A stretch of DNA of 64,000 bases from Macrostomum hystrix (GCA_950097015.1 CATNEN010000001.1:14439001-14503000), one strand, 5' to 3'. Shown: positions 41,157 through 55,100, counted from the stretch's first letter. Notes: generated by a model not told the origin, from the letters alone. Program-made: numbers and translations.

Positions 41157-41825
41157 CTCCTTGTGGTCCTTGACGCAACCATGCCTGCATCGTGTTGACG
41201 GGCCTTAATAATTCATAAAATGCAACGCCAACAATTTCAATTTCACAGCGCGGTCGAATCGAACGTCTGATGGCCAATTGAACTTTACAGAATAGATTGA
41301 AAACTGCCTTTGACATCGACAAGCTAATCTCATCAGGGCAGATGGTTTTCACTTTCCACTGTCTCCCAGCGTCGTGCTAATGTCGTGATATGTTTTGTTA
41401 ATAACTAAATTTTCCTCAAGTATTTGGTTCGAAGATTTTTAATTAAATTGTCCAACATTGTTCTGTCTGTAAAATTATGCAATTTGCAGTTCTCAATGAA
41501 ATGAATCAAAAATGAAACATATTTTAATTGAAAGTTTTTTGTTAATATAATTGTTTTGTGCAAAAAGTGCACAAAGTAAAAGTGTTTATAATTAGCCCAA
41601 TGCAATTAATTAAATATGGTTAGTTTGCTTTGAAAATAATTCGTGATTTAAATGTACAATGAAATAACAAGCAAATAGTGCACAATATACGTATTCAGTA
41701 TTTGGTAGTTTAAAAACTTTGTAGAAATCTGATTAAAATAAATTATTGAGGCTAACTCAGACCAGCATCTGTTAATAAAAAACTGTTCAAATTATAAATT
41801 AGAAAACATGTAGCTGGCGTAACTT
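41157..41825. other. No supported feature
   Basis: Mixed sequence. A minus-strand open frame of 90 codons (41352-41080) overlaps the inverted repeat arm and matches nothing I know. Confidence 0.4.
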
Positions 41826-43450
41826 AAGAACATGAAGGGAAGGATGTTAGTTCCCACCTGAGGACCTGAAGGGAAGGATGTTAGTTCCCACCTGAGGACC
41901 TGAAGGGAAGGATGTTAGTTCCCACCTGAGGACCTGAAGGGAAGGATGTTAGTTCTCGCCTGAGGACCTAAAGGGAAGGATGTTAGTTCCCACCTGAGGA
42001 CCTGAAGGGAAGGATGTTAGTTCTCGCCTGAGGACCTGAAGGGAAGGATGTTAGTTCCCACCTGAGGACCTGAAGGGAAGGATGTTAGTTCTCGCCTGAG
42101 GACCTGAAGGGAAGGATGTTAGTTCCCACCTGAGGACCTGAAGGGAAGGATGTTAGTTCCCGCATGAGGACCTGAAGGGAAGTATGTTAGTTCCCGCCTG
42201 AGGACCTGAAGGGAAGGATGTTAGTTCCCACCTGAGGACCTGAAGGGAAGGATGTTAGTTCCCACCTGAGGACCTGAAGGGAAGGATGTTGTTCCCACCT
42301 GAGGACCTGAAGGGAAGGATGTTAGTTCCCGCCTGAGGACCTGAAGGGAAGGATGTTAGTTCCCACCTGAGGACCTGAAGGGAAGGATGCTAGTTCCCAC
42401 CTGAGGACCTGAAGGGAATGATGCTAGTTCCCACCTGAGGACCTCAAGGGAAGGATGCTAGTTCCCGCCTGAGGACCTGAAGGGAAGGATGCTAGTTCCC
42501 ACCTGAGGACCTGAAGGGAAGGATGTTAGTTCTCGCCTGAGGACCTGAAGGGAAGGATGTTAGTTCCCACCTGAGGACCTGAAGGGAAGGATGTTAGTTC
42601 TCGCCTGAGGACCTGAAGGGAAGGATGTTAGTTCCCACCTGAGGACCTGAAGGGAAGGATGTTAGTTCTCGCCTGAGGACCTGAAGGGAAGGATGTTAGT
42701 TCCCACCTGAGGACCTGAAGGGAAGGATGTTAGTTCCCACCTGAGGACCTGAAGGGAATGATGCTAGTTCCCACCTGAGGACCTCAAGGGAAGGATGCTA
42801 GTTCCCGCCTGAGGACCTGAAGGGAAGGATGTTAGTTCCCACCTGAGGACCTGAAGGGAAGGATGTTAGTTCTCTCCTGAGGACCTGAAGGGAAGGATGT
42901 TAGTTCCCACCTGAGGACCTGAAGGGAAGGATGTTAGTTCTCGCCTGAGGACCTGAAGGGAAGGATGTTAGTTCCCACCTGAGGACCTGAAGGGAAGGAT
43001 GTTAGTTCCCGCATGAGGACCTGAAGGGAAGTATGTTAGTTCCCGCCTGAGGACCTGAAGGGAAGGATGTTAGTTCCCACCTGAGGACCTGAAGGGAAGG
43101 ATGTTAGTTCCCACCTGAGGACCTGAAGGGAAGGATGTTGTTCCCACCTGAGGACCTGAAGGGAAGGATGTTAGTTCCCGCCTGAGGACCTGAAGGGAAG
43201 GATGTTAGTTCCCACCTGAGGACCTGAAGGGAAGGATGCTAGTTCCCACCTGAGGACCTGAAGGGAATGATGCTAGTTCCCACCTGAGGACCTCAAGGGA
43301 AGGATGCTAGTTCCCGCCTGAGGACCTGAAGGGAAGGATGCTAGTTCCCACCTGAGGACCTGAAGGGAAGGATGTTAGTTCCCACCTGAGGACCTGAAGG
43401 GAAGGATGTTAGTTCCCACCTGAGGACCTGAAGGGAAGGATGCTAGTTCC
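41826..43450 (+). repeat. 1.6 kb minisatellite, 34 bp unit, higher-order duplication
   Basis: About 48 copies of ACCTGAAGGGAAGGATGTTA joined by GTTCCCACCTGAGG or GTTCTCGCCTGAGG. Rare variants repeat at an 849 bp offset (CGCATGAGG at 42161 and 43010; the shortened GATGTTGTTCCC at about 42285 and 43134). The unit is related to that of the array at 20870. Confidence 0.97.
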
Positions 43451-44329
43451 TGAAGTTGTCCAGTTAAGAAGTTAAAAAATGTGACCATTAGATTTAGTTG
43501 TTGAAAAAGCAGCAAACGATTGATAAGCAAACATTACTCACTACAAAATGAGTAAACCAATTATGAAACTACGCAAACTCAAAAATGAAAAAAGTATTAG
43601 ACAGAAAAAATTCAGTTAGACACAAAATTTCGATAGACTAGCAAATTTTTAGAATGAATGCAGTCTGAAGAAAACAAAAAACCTAAGAGATTTTTTCAGC
43701 TGTGAAGTTAGTGACTTCTACAAAATGTGAAAAGTAAAAATAAAAAAATAATAAAAGTGCATTTGCGCGGTTGAAAAAATAATATGGAAAGAGAAATAGA
43801 AAACAATTGCAAGGTCTGTACAAATTGATGAATGACTGCTTGTTTCTGAAGAAAACAAAACAAGCCTCAGACTATAACAAATAGAATTAACCAATTTGTT
43901 TGACATACTCCGAAAACCAACGACTAGATGTGATTCTCAGCGACCAAACTGAAAGACTGCCTCGCTACAAACCCGCATTTTTATGACTTGAATAGAATTA
44001 AAAAAACGCATGCCATCTACACTACTGCTGTAACCAAATCAAGTAGTGTAGTTAGCTAATCTTAAACAGCGTTTCTAAAACAAAAAATCTTAAATCTTCA
44101 GCCATACAGGTATTTACTAAAACTAATAGTTAAATACAAATAATGCGTATTTGCAAGCATTGCGACTTAGGGTGTAGAAACAAAAAAAAGTAAAAAAAAC
44201 AATGGACAAATTTGGATAGAATATAAGAGCTTGTTAGATTCGATTCCATACATTTTCATTACGATTAAAGTGCATAAGAAACAGAAAAAGCAGAAAAACA
44301 CAAATCTGTAACCGTCTGCATTAGGCAGT
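43451..44329. other. AT-rich sequence, no gene seen
   Basis: AT-rich, A-run-rich sequence with no supported open frame or repeat family. Confidence 0.45.
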
Positions 44330-44990
44330 GTCATTGTGTCTAACAGGTGACACTCCTGTCTAACAAGTGACACTCCTGTCTAACAGGTGACACTCCTGTC
44401 TAACAGGTGACACTCCTGTCTAACAGGTGACACTCCTGTCTAACAAGTGACACTCCTGTCTAACAGGTGACACTCCTGTCTAACAGGTGGCACTCCTGTC
44501 TAACAGGTGGCACTCCTGTCTAACAGGTGACACTCCTGTCTAACAGGCGACACTCCCGTCTAACAGGTGACACTCCTGTCTAACAGGTGACACTCCTGTC
44601 TAACAGGTGACACTCCTGTCTAACAGGTGAAACTCCTGTCTAACAGTTGACACTCCTGTCTAACAGGTGAAACTCCAGTCTAACAAGTGACACTCCTGTC
44701 TAACAGGTGGCACTCCTGTCTAACAGGTGACACTCCTGTCTAACAGGTGAAACTCCTGTCTAACAAGTGACACTCCTGTCTAACAGGTGACACTCCTGTC
44801 TAACAGGTGGCACTCCTGTCTAACAGGTGACACTCCTGTCTAACAGGTGACACTCCTGTCTAACAGGTGACACTCCTGTCTAACAGGTGACACTCCTGTC
44901 TAACAGGTGATACTCCTGTCTAACAGGTGACACTCCTGTCTAACAGGTGACACTCTTGTCTAACAGGTGACACCCCTGTCTTACACGCTA
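44330..44990 (+). repeat. Minisatellite, 20 bp unit with TGTCTAACAGGT core
   Basis: About 33 copies of GTCTAACAGGTGACACTCCT. The TGTCTAACA core is shared with arrays at 6231 and 19527, all on the + strand and all of about 20 bp period. Confidence 0.97.
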
Positions 44991-45435
44991 CGCATTTTCT
45001 AACAAGTAATACAGGCTGTAAAATAACAATGCTACAATGTAAAACAATAAAGCCATTAGCAGGTAATTAAATCGACCAGAAGAGCAACCAAGAAGATATT
45101 TCAATCAGTGCCTCAAATACGGAAGAGTTTAAACAAGTTTGTAAGGAAAAAAACTGTATTCAGATAAAACATAGCATTTATGCTACAACCAAAACTAGTG
45201 GTTAATAATTGTGAATCAGTAATACACTAATACTACAATAGTTGGGTGTGCATAGTAAGGATAAGGAATGGTAAAACATGCTAGTTATAAGTTCAATCCA
45301 CAGCTAAATACTTGACGCGCTGGTATGATAAAAATTCGTAAAACAACACTTAAAGAACACTGATTAAAAATTATTTTATGAAACGCTTAATAACAACTAA
45401 ACTTTTAAATAAAGCAATTCTACAGCTAATCGGCT
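44991..45435. other. AT-rich sequence, no gene seen
   Basis: AT-rich sequence between two arrays, with no supported feature. Confidence 0.45.
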
Positions 45436-46187
45436 GCGATTCTACCTTCGATTCCTGATTCAATTCTTGCAACGATTCCAGATTCGATAACGACTAGCTA
45501 CGATTCTTGATTCGATACTGACTAGCTTCGATTCCTGATTCGATAACGACTAGCTTCGATTCCTGATTCGATACTGACTAGCTTCGATTCCTGATTCTAT
45601 AACGACTAGCTACGATTCCTGATTCAATTCTTGCAACGATTCCTGATTCGATAACGACTAGCCTCGATTCCTGATTCGATAACGACTAGCTACGATTCTT
45701 GATTCGATACTGACTAGCTTCGATTCCTGATTCGATAACGACTAGCTACGATTCTTGATTCGATAACGACTAGCTACGATTCTTGATTCGATACCGACTA
45801 GCTACGATTCCTGATTCGATTCTTGCAACGATTCTTGATTCGATAACGACTAGCTACGATTCTTGATTCGATACTGACTAGCTTCGATTCCTGATTCGAT
45901 ACCGACTAGCTACGATTCCTGATTCGATTCTAGCTACGATTCCTGATTCGATTCATGATTCGATTTTAGCTACGATTCATGATTCGATTCTAGCTACGAT
46001 TCCTGATTCGATTCTAGCTACGATTCCTGATTCGATTCTAGCTACGATTCATGATACGATTCCGCCAACGATTGCTGATACGATTCTACCGACGACTCCT
46101 GATTCGACTCTAGCTACGATTCCTGATTTTATTCTACCTACGATTCCTGATACGATTCTACCGACGATTCTTGATTCGATTCCAGCT
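45436..46187 (+). repeat. Minisatellite of GATTCGAT words, 3' flank of ABCG gene
   Basis: Degenerate units of GATTCGATAACGACTAGCTAC and ATTCCTGATTCGATTCTAGC abut the ABCG stop codon. The second unit type is the same as the array at 48120 in ABCG intron 5. Confidence 0.95.
46128..46133 (-). terminator. Possible polyadenylation signal within an array
   Basis: A single unit variant has TTTATT on +, so AATAAA on minus, 56 bp past the ABCG stop codon. Confidence 0.35.
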
Positions 46188-46188
46188 A

Positions 46189-49100
46189 CTAGCGACTAGC
46201 CCTTGTGCGAAATTTGAGAATTAAAAAGCACAGGCCGCGCAAGATGACAAAGAACAAGCACAGCACAATGAAATCCACGTAGATTTTTGCGCCATCCGCG
46301 CTGAAGAACTTCAGGAAAAAGTCTGGATCGCTCAGACACGGGGCCAGGCTGTCGCCGGTGTTCTTAGCCGGGTCGGAGTTGCACTCGAGCTGCCCGCGGT
46401 TCATGCCATAGATTATCTGCAGCACTGCCTCGAATGCGTAGCGAACATAGGAGCAGTAGCTCAGCCACTGAAGATAAACTGGGATCGTGCTGAAGGTCAC
46501 GAAGAATCCACTGAACAGCAGGATTGGGATTGCCGTTACAGGCCCTGTATTGGCAAATTGGAATATTCTATTGCTGGTTGAGGTTTCATGATCCTTCTCC
46601 CCCTACAGTCATGATCCATCTCCCCCTACAGTCATGATCCTTCTCCCCCTACAGTCATGATCCTTCTCCCCCTACAGTCATGATCCATCTCCCCCTACAG
46701 TCATGATCCTTCTCCCCCTACAGTCATGATCCTTCTCCCCCTACAGTCATGATACTTCTCCCCCTACAGTCATGATCCTTCTCCCCCTACAGTCATGATC
46801 CTTCTCCCCCCTACAGTCATGATCCTTCTCCCCCTACAGTCATGATCCTTCTCCACCTACAGTCATGATCCTTTTCTCCCTACAGTCATGATCCTTCTCC
46901 CCCTACAGTCATGATCCTTCTCTCCCTACAGTCATGATTCTTCTCCCCCTACAGTCATGATCCTTCTCCCCCTACAGTCATGATCCTTCTCCCCCTACAG
47001 TCATGATCCTTCTCCCCCTACAGTCATGATGCTTCTCCCACCTACAGTCATGATCCTTCTCCCCCTACAGTCATGATCCTTCTCCCCCCCTACAGTCATG
47101 ATGCATCTCCCCCTACAGTCATGATCCTTCTCCCCCTACAGTCATGATCCTTCTCCCCCTACAGTCATGATGCTTCTCCCACCTACAGTCATGATCCTTC
47201 TCCCCCTACAGTCATGATCCTTCTCCCCCTACAGTCATGATGCTTCTCCCCCTACAGTCATGATCCTTCTCCCCCTACAGTCATGATCCTTCTCCCCCTA
47301 CAGTCATGACTACTCACCCAAGAAGATGGCGGACTCCAGGTTGGTGGCAGCTCCAATGAGCAGGCCGAAGCTCTGCGCCACCAAGCTGGTCTGTACACAG
47401 ATGGTGAGGAACAGGAAGTAGCGCATGAACTCCAGTGGCTGAGCGGTCATGAAGTAGACGATGGTGCCGTAGATCACTGGGAAAATCACTTGAAACGGCA
47501 GATCGGCCAGTGTCTTAGCCAGGTAATAGGCTTTCACGCTGTACCAATAGTTCAGGTGCTCTCTTAAGAAGATGTTCATCTCCATCGGAACTGGCAAATT
47601 ATGAAATAATCAAATAATGATATCACTTTAGACTTTTGTTCACTTGGCGCGATTCTATGCTATCTACTGCGATTCTATGCTATCTACTGCGATTCTATGC
47701 TATCTGCTGCGATTCTATGCTATCTGCTGCGATTCTATGCTATCTGCTGCGATTCTATGCTATCTGCTGCGATTCTATGCTATCTGCTGCGATTCTATGC
47801 TATGTGCTGCGATTCTTTGCTATCTGCTGCGATTCTATGCTATGTGCTGCGATTCTTTGCTATCTGCTGCGATTCTATGCTATCTGCTGCGATTCTATGC
47901 TATCTGCTGCGATTCTATGCTATCTGCTGCGATTCTATGCTATCTGCTGCGATTCTATGCTATCTGCTGCGATTCTATGCTATCTGCTGCGATTCTATGG
48001 TATCTACTGCGATTCTATGCTATCTGCTGCGATTCTATGCTATCTTCTTCGATTCTAGTTCATCTAGTTCATCGGCTTATATTCTAGTTTATCTGATTCG
48101 ATTCTAGCTTGTCTGCTGCGACTGTACGCTACGATTCCTGATTCGATTCTAGCTACGATTCCTGATTCGATTCTAGCTACGATTCCTGATTCGATTCTAG
48201 CTACGATTCCTGATGCGATTCTAGCTACGATTCCTGATTCGATTCTAGCTACGATTCCTGATTCGATTCTAGCTACGATTCTTGATTCGATTCTAGCTAC
48301 GATTCCTGATTTGATTCTAGCTATGATTCCTGATTCGATTCTAGCTACGATTCCTGATTTGATTCTACATACGACTCCTGATTCGATTTAAGGAAAATTA
48401 ATTTTATGGCAAGTCTTCGACTCACATGTGAGCACAGTGGGCATCAAAGCGGTGAACATGAGGAACAGCATGCAGAAGAACAGGCAGCCAGCGTTGGATT
48501 GCACTTTCAAACCGTCGTTGCCAATTTTAAAATAGAGCATGCCGATTAGGAGGCCAACAGACACGTGACTGAGCAGTCTGAGCCGAGTTAGTTGCTGAAT
48601 GGGTGGTCATTTTGTATGAAAGTGTATGCTAAGCCTCAATACGAAAAAATATGCTCTTTGAATTGATGGGCAGAAGAGGGCAAGAATAGGAGTGGAGAAG
48701 AAAGGGTGAGAACTGGAGAGGAGAGAAGAGAGGGTGAGAAGTGGAGAGGAGAGAAGAGAGGGTGAGAAGTGGAGCGGAGAGAAGAGAGGGTGAGAAGTGG
48801 AGGGGAGAGAAGATAGGGTGAGAAGTGGAGAGGGAGAGAAGATAGGGTGAGAAGTGGAGGGGAGAGAAGAGAGGGTGAGAAGTGGAGCGGGGAGAAGAGA
48901 GGGTGAGAAGTGGAGGGGAGAGAAGATAGGGTGAGAAGTGGAGAGGGAGAGAAGAAAGGGTGAGAAGTGGAGGGGAGAGATGAGAGGGTGAGAAGTGGAG
49001 GGGAGAGAAGAGAGGGTGAGAAGTGGAGGGGAGAGATGAGAGGGTGAGAAGTGGAGGGGAGAGATGAGAGGGTGAGAAGTGGAGGGGAGAGAAGAGAGGG

Positions 49101-52100
49101 TGAGAAGTGGAGGGAAGAGATGAGAGGGTGAGAAGTGGAGGGGAGAGATGAGAGGGTGAGAAGTGGAGGGGAGAGATGAGAGGGAAAGAAGTGGAGGGGA
49201 GAGGATGGGAAGCGGATATTGTTATTAAAACAATAATAAAAGTACAAACACCAAGAGCGTACTCACTGTGTCCCTAATGATTGACAGGAAGGTGCGCACA
49301 TAGAGTACCCGGAACTGATTCAGAGTGCCAGTGCTAAAGTGACCAGCCCGCGCATCGTCCTAAAATATGAGACCACAGAGCAGAGTTGCTTGAGACCGTG
49401 CTCAAATCCATTGAGTAATTAATAAGTGTAACAAGAATAATGCAAAACTGAAAAGCTTACTGTTGCATAATAACTAGAGCCTTGTAAAACATTGTTAGAC
49501 AATAGAACAAAAAACTGACTAACGCATAACAAAGGCTTCCAAAACATAGTGCACTCATTTAATAATTCTTGTTTGCTTGTTAATCTAGCCTCGCATTTAT
49601 CTCCCGTTTCCCATCTCGCATCTCCTATCTCCCATTTCCCATCTCCCATCTACGATCTCAGATTTCCCATCTCTTATCTCCCAACTCCCATCTCCCATTT
49701 CCCATTTCCCATCTCCCATCTCCTAACTCTCATCTCCTAACTCTCATTTCCCATCTCCCGTTTCCTATCTCCCATTTCCCATCTCCCATCTCCCATTTCC
49801 CATCTCCCATCTCCTATCTCCCATCTCCTAACTCCCATTCCCATCTCCCATTTCCTATCTCCCATTTCCCATCTCCCATTTCCCATCTCCTAACTCCCAT
49901 TCCCATCTCCCATCTCCCGTTTCCCGTCTCCTATCTAACTTTTCCCATCTGCCGAATCCTCTGTGCCATATAAAACAAAAGTCAATAAGGTGTTGGGTTG
50001 GCAATAGTAATGGCGATGATTTCTAAGGCTATGTTTCAGTTTATGGATTATGGCTTGACACAGGATTTATTGACATTTAAAATCAACATCAAAGCAGGTA
50101 AAAAAGACAACAGTAATGATGTGTGCTTTTCTTCACAAGAGACTTACCTTGCTTACGGTATCCTAAATTAGGTTTTTGTGTGGAAATAAATATGTCAATG
50201 CTATGTCAATACCATGATTTAATTCTAAGAAAAATTCCAGCTCTTTTAGGAGTAGAATCACGGAAAACTACGTTCAAAGTCCCTCCGCTGCGCCTAAAAA
50301 TGCTTTAAAATTTACTTATTTGCACCTATTTGTTATTGCTAGCTTAGACCAGTTTAATGTAATTAATGTAGGCCTAAGTAAAGAAACTAGTAACTAGATC
50401 CAATAGAATATGAGCCCCATAAACTCTATTTTCTAAGAAATGTAGGAAAAAATCCCTATTTGAGTACTAGGATAGTAGGCCATATACGGGGGTGAGTGGC
50501 AGAGCAGTCTAAAGCGTTTGCCTCTCGCACCAAGGCAAAGTGAGAGTGTACACTGCCTGACGATGAGAAAGTCAGGGCAGATGTACACACCAGTGTAATT
50601 GTCTCCTCGCTGGCTGCGGGTCTAGTGTCACCAAATGACGCGCCATTGCCCGCTGCCCTCCTGCAATTATTTGTCTAAGACTATGGACTAGCCAATTTTA
50701 AGAAAAGAAAACTCACATTAGAATCCGAATCTGAGTTCGCTACAGACTGGTCATTATTGGCTGTGGCCAAGCCGACCTGTCCGGCTGTTGAGGTGGAAGA
50801 CGACGAGGCAGACGAGACTGCGTCCATCTGGGAGTCGTTTCTGGCGCGCAGTCTAGTGGCGGACTTGAAGGTTCGCATGAATCTGGCACAATCGCCTGAC
50901 TGGACGGCATCAGACAAGGCCACAACAATGGATTGTTTGCGCTGGTCCGGTAAGATGGCTTCGGCATTGGCAAGAGGCTGAAGGCCGTTCGCATCGACGC
51001 CGCTGCTGCTGTTGTCAAATTCAGCGCACACGGCCTCCATAAAATAGTCGGTCGGATTGTGATAGCTGGGGCAGATGAAGCCGCGAGAGGCCAGGTAAGG
51101 CACGACTGCCGCAGCTGGCCCATTGTAGAGGCATCGGCCCCTGGCTACGAAGTACAGCTGGTCAAACATTTCGAACAGTTTAGCGCTAGGCTGGTGGATG
51201 GTGCAGACAATTGTGCGACCTCCCAGTGCCAGTTCCTTCAGCAGGGTGACGCACTGGAAACAGGAGGCACTGTCCAGGCCGCTGTTAATGACGGATGATG
51301 AGATTGCGGCGACATTGTACTGGGCAGCAGACGCTTGACTTCTCAGTGAAGGACCGAGGGAGGGGCTAAGCACAACGACCTAACCCTCCCATTTCTCATG
51401 CTTCCTGTCCCATTTCTCATGCTTCCTATCCCATTTCTCATGCTTCCTATCCCATTTCTCATGCTTCCTATCCCATTTCTCATGCTTCCTATCCCATTTC
51501 TCATGCTTCCTATCCCATTTCTCATGCTTCCTATCCCATTTCTCATGCTTCCTATCCCATTTCTCATGCTTCCTATCCCATTTCTCATGCTTCCTATCCC
51601 ATTTCTCATGCTTCCTATCCCATTTCTCATGCTTCCTATCCCATTTCTCATGCTTCCTATCCAATTTCTCATCCTTCCTATCCCATTTCTCATGCTTCCT
51701 ATCCCATTTCTCATGCTTCCTATCCCATTTCTCATGCTTCCTATCCCATTTCTCATGCTTCCTATCCCATTTCTCATGCTTCCTATCCCATTTCTCATGC
51801 TTCCTATCCAATTTCTCATCCTTCCTATCCCATTTCTCATGCTTCCTATCCCATTTCTCACCCTTCCTATCCCATTTCTCATGCTTCCTATCCCATTTCT
51901 CATGCTTCCTATCCCATTTCTCATCCTTACTCTCCCATTTCTTATCCTTACTCTCCCATTTCTCATCCTTCCTATCCCATTTCTCATGCTTCCTATCCCA
52001 TTTCGCATCCTTGCTATACAATTTCTCATGCTTCCTATCCCATTTCGCATCCTTGCTATACAATTTCTCATGCTTCCTATCCCATTTCTCATCCTTACTC

Positions 52101-55100
52101 TCCCATTTCTCATCCTTCCTATCCCATTTCTCATGCTTCCTCTCCTTTTTCTCATCCTTTGAATCCCATTTCTCATCTTTCCTCTCCCATTTCTCTTTCC
52201 TTCTCTCTCAATTGCTAACTGCCTTTAATCTGCCTTTAATCTGCCTTTAATCTGCCGTTAATCTGCCTTTAATCTGCCGTTAATCTGCCTTTAATCTGCC
52301 GTTAATCTGCCTTTAATCTGCCTTTAATCTGCCTTTAATCTGCCGTTAATCTGCCTTTAATCTGCCTTTAATCTGCCTTTAATCTGTCTTTAATCTGTCT
52401 TTAATCATTATCCCGCAAATTTTGGTATAGTTGTTTGACAATGACAGTATAGCTCGTAAATAATTGTATGCCCTAAAATAGTGGCCAGATATTAGAGATG
52501 ACGCTCAGAACAGTCATTCGGTAAGGGATATAATTGCCTATCTGTCTGGCTGGCTTCAATATTAAGCCATACTCTGGCAGCTCTGAATGCATAAAAATAA
52601 TCCAAAATGCCTCACCCCTGCCCTCCCCGGCTACTAAAAGTGCACGCACTGTGAGGCATGAAAAAATCCTTAGCCTATAGGCTAGGCTAACCCTTATTCC
52701 TCTCTCCCCTGTTTACAGGGAGACGAACTGAGGTTAGGGGGGGAGTACGCGAGAACTTGACTAAAAAGGAGAGAGAGGACTGTGGAGTTCGGCCGAACTT
52801 ATCCAACGAACCTAGATAATGTTAATCCCGAACTGCCACGATATTTTTGGAAATTATTAGTAAAACATCATTTTTTAATGTAAATTTTAGCAATTTCTCA
52901 AGCTTTGCATAGAAACTGGCGACCATGTTTTTGCTGAACAATTTATAAAATATCTAGCACACACGTACGAAATGTGCATATTAGTTTCCAAAAATGGCTA
53001 CTTGTAACTGTAAGTGCTTCAAACCGATACTATTTAGCTGGTGCATCTAATGGAAAAAACACAAATGCGTTCCGTATGAGCAAGTAGGCTATTTGCCACA
53101 TAAAATGGACTTTAGTTTGGTCATAAACTCAGTCATAAGCTCATTCCAATCAGTCATAAGCTCATTCCAATCAGTCATAAGCTCATTCCAATCAGGCATA
53201 AACTCATTCCAATCAGTCATAAACTCATTCCAATCAGTCATAAACTCATTCCAATCAGTCATAAACTCATTCCAATCAGTCATAAACTCATTCCAATCAG
53301 TCATAAACTCATTTCAATCAGTCATAAACTCATTCCAATCCGTCATAAACTCATTCCAATCAGTCATAAGCTCATTCCAATCAGTCATAAACTCATTTCA
53401 ATCAGTCATAAACTCATTCCAATCAGTCATAAACTCATTCAAATCAGTCATAAACTCATTCCAATCAGGCATAAACTCATTCCAATCAGGTCATAAACTC
53501 CTTCCAATCAGTCATAAACTCATTCCAATCAGGCATAAACTCATTCCAATCAGGGCATAAACTCATTCCAATCAGTCATAAACTCATTCCAATCAGTCAT
53601 AAACTCATTCCAATCAGTCATAAACTCCTTCCAATCAGTCATAAACTCATTCCAATCAGTCATAAACTCATTCCAATCAGGCATAAACTCATTCCAATCA
53701 GGTCATAAACTCCTTCCAATCAGGCATAAACTCATTCCAATCAGTCATAAACTCATTCCAATCAGTCATAAACTCATTCCAATCAGTCATAAACTCATTC
53801 CAATCAGTCATAAACTCATTCCAATCAGTCATAAACTCATTCCAATCAGTCATAAACTCATTCCAATCAGTCATAAACTCATTCCAATCAGTCATAAACT
53901 CATTCCAATCAGGCATAAACTCATTCCAATCAGTCATAAACTCATTCCAATCAGTCATAAACTCATTCCAATCAGTCATAAACTCATTCCAATCAGTCAT
54001 AAACTCATTCCAATCAGTCATACAGAGCTTGTAAGTCTGCATTCTGCAAATAATTACATTTTCTAAGAACTACAAGGCTGGATTAACTTTGCATTCGAAA
54101 GCCAAATTTTGGTTATGTAAATTTCCTGTTAACTGCCAGTCTTTAGTAAGAAAATAAAGCGACTGTGATTTAATTAGCTCGAAGAAGTATATCAATATAA
54201 ATTTGTGTAGCTCGACAAAGCATACACTTCAAAGAATGCATAAAATCTTTGCAGCGACTTTGAAAGATTATAAACCGATTTAACTTATTTACAGGCAGCT
54301 ATTCACTGCTTGAAACATTAATATGACCAATGTTTTAGTAATTACAGAGGATCACAGTCAGTTCTCATTGGGAAGAGAGAGGATCACAGTCAGTTCTCAT
54401 TGGGAAGAGAGAGGATCACAGTCAGTTCTCATTGGGAAGACAGAGGATCACAGTCAGTTCTCATTGGGAAGAGAGAGGATCACAGTCAGTTCTCATTGGG
54501 AAGAGAGAGGATCACAGTCAGTTCTCATTGGGAAGACAGAGGATCACAGGCAGTTCTCATTGGGAAGACAGAGGATCACAGTCAGTTCTCATTGGGAAGA
54601 GAGAGGATCACAGTCAGTTCTCATTGGGAAGAGAGAGGATCACAGTCAGTTCTCATTGGGAAGAGAGAGGATCACAGTCAGTTCTCATTGGGAAGACAGA
54701 GGATCACAGCCAGTTCTCATTGGGACGAGAGAGGATCACAGTCAGTTCTCATTGGGACGAGAGAGGATCACAGTCAGATCTCATTGGGAAGAGAGAGGAT
54801 CACAGTCAGATCTCATTGGGAAGAGAGAGGATCACAGTCAGTTCTCATTGGGAAGACAGAGGATCACAGTCAGTTCTCATTGGGAAGAGAGAGGATCACA
54901 GTCACTTCTCATTGGGAAGAGAGAGAGAGGATCACAGTCAGTTCTCATTGGGAAGAGAGAGGATCACAGTCAGTTCTCATTGGGAAGACAGAGGATCACA
55001 GCCAGTTCTCATTGGGACGAGAGAGGATCACAGTCAGTTCTCATTGGGACGAGAGAGGATCACAGTCAGATCTCATTGGGAAGAGAGAGGATCACAGTCA

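Noticed and set aside
41080-41352. Minus-strand frame of 90 codons
   Set aside because: It reads through an inverted repeat arm and resembles no family I know. It could be a decayed exon but cannot be supported.
51343-52176. Open frames of up to 277 codons on both strands
   Set aside because: Translations of the 21 bp array; they run across the ABCG exon 3 acceptor without relation to the protein.
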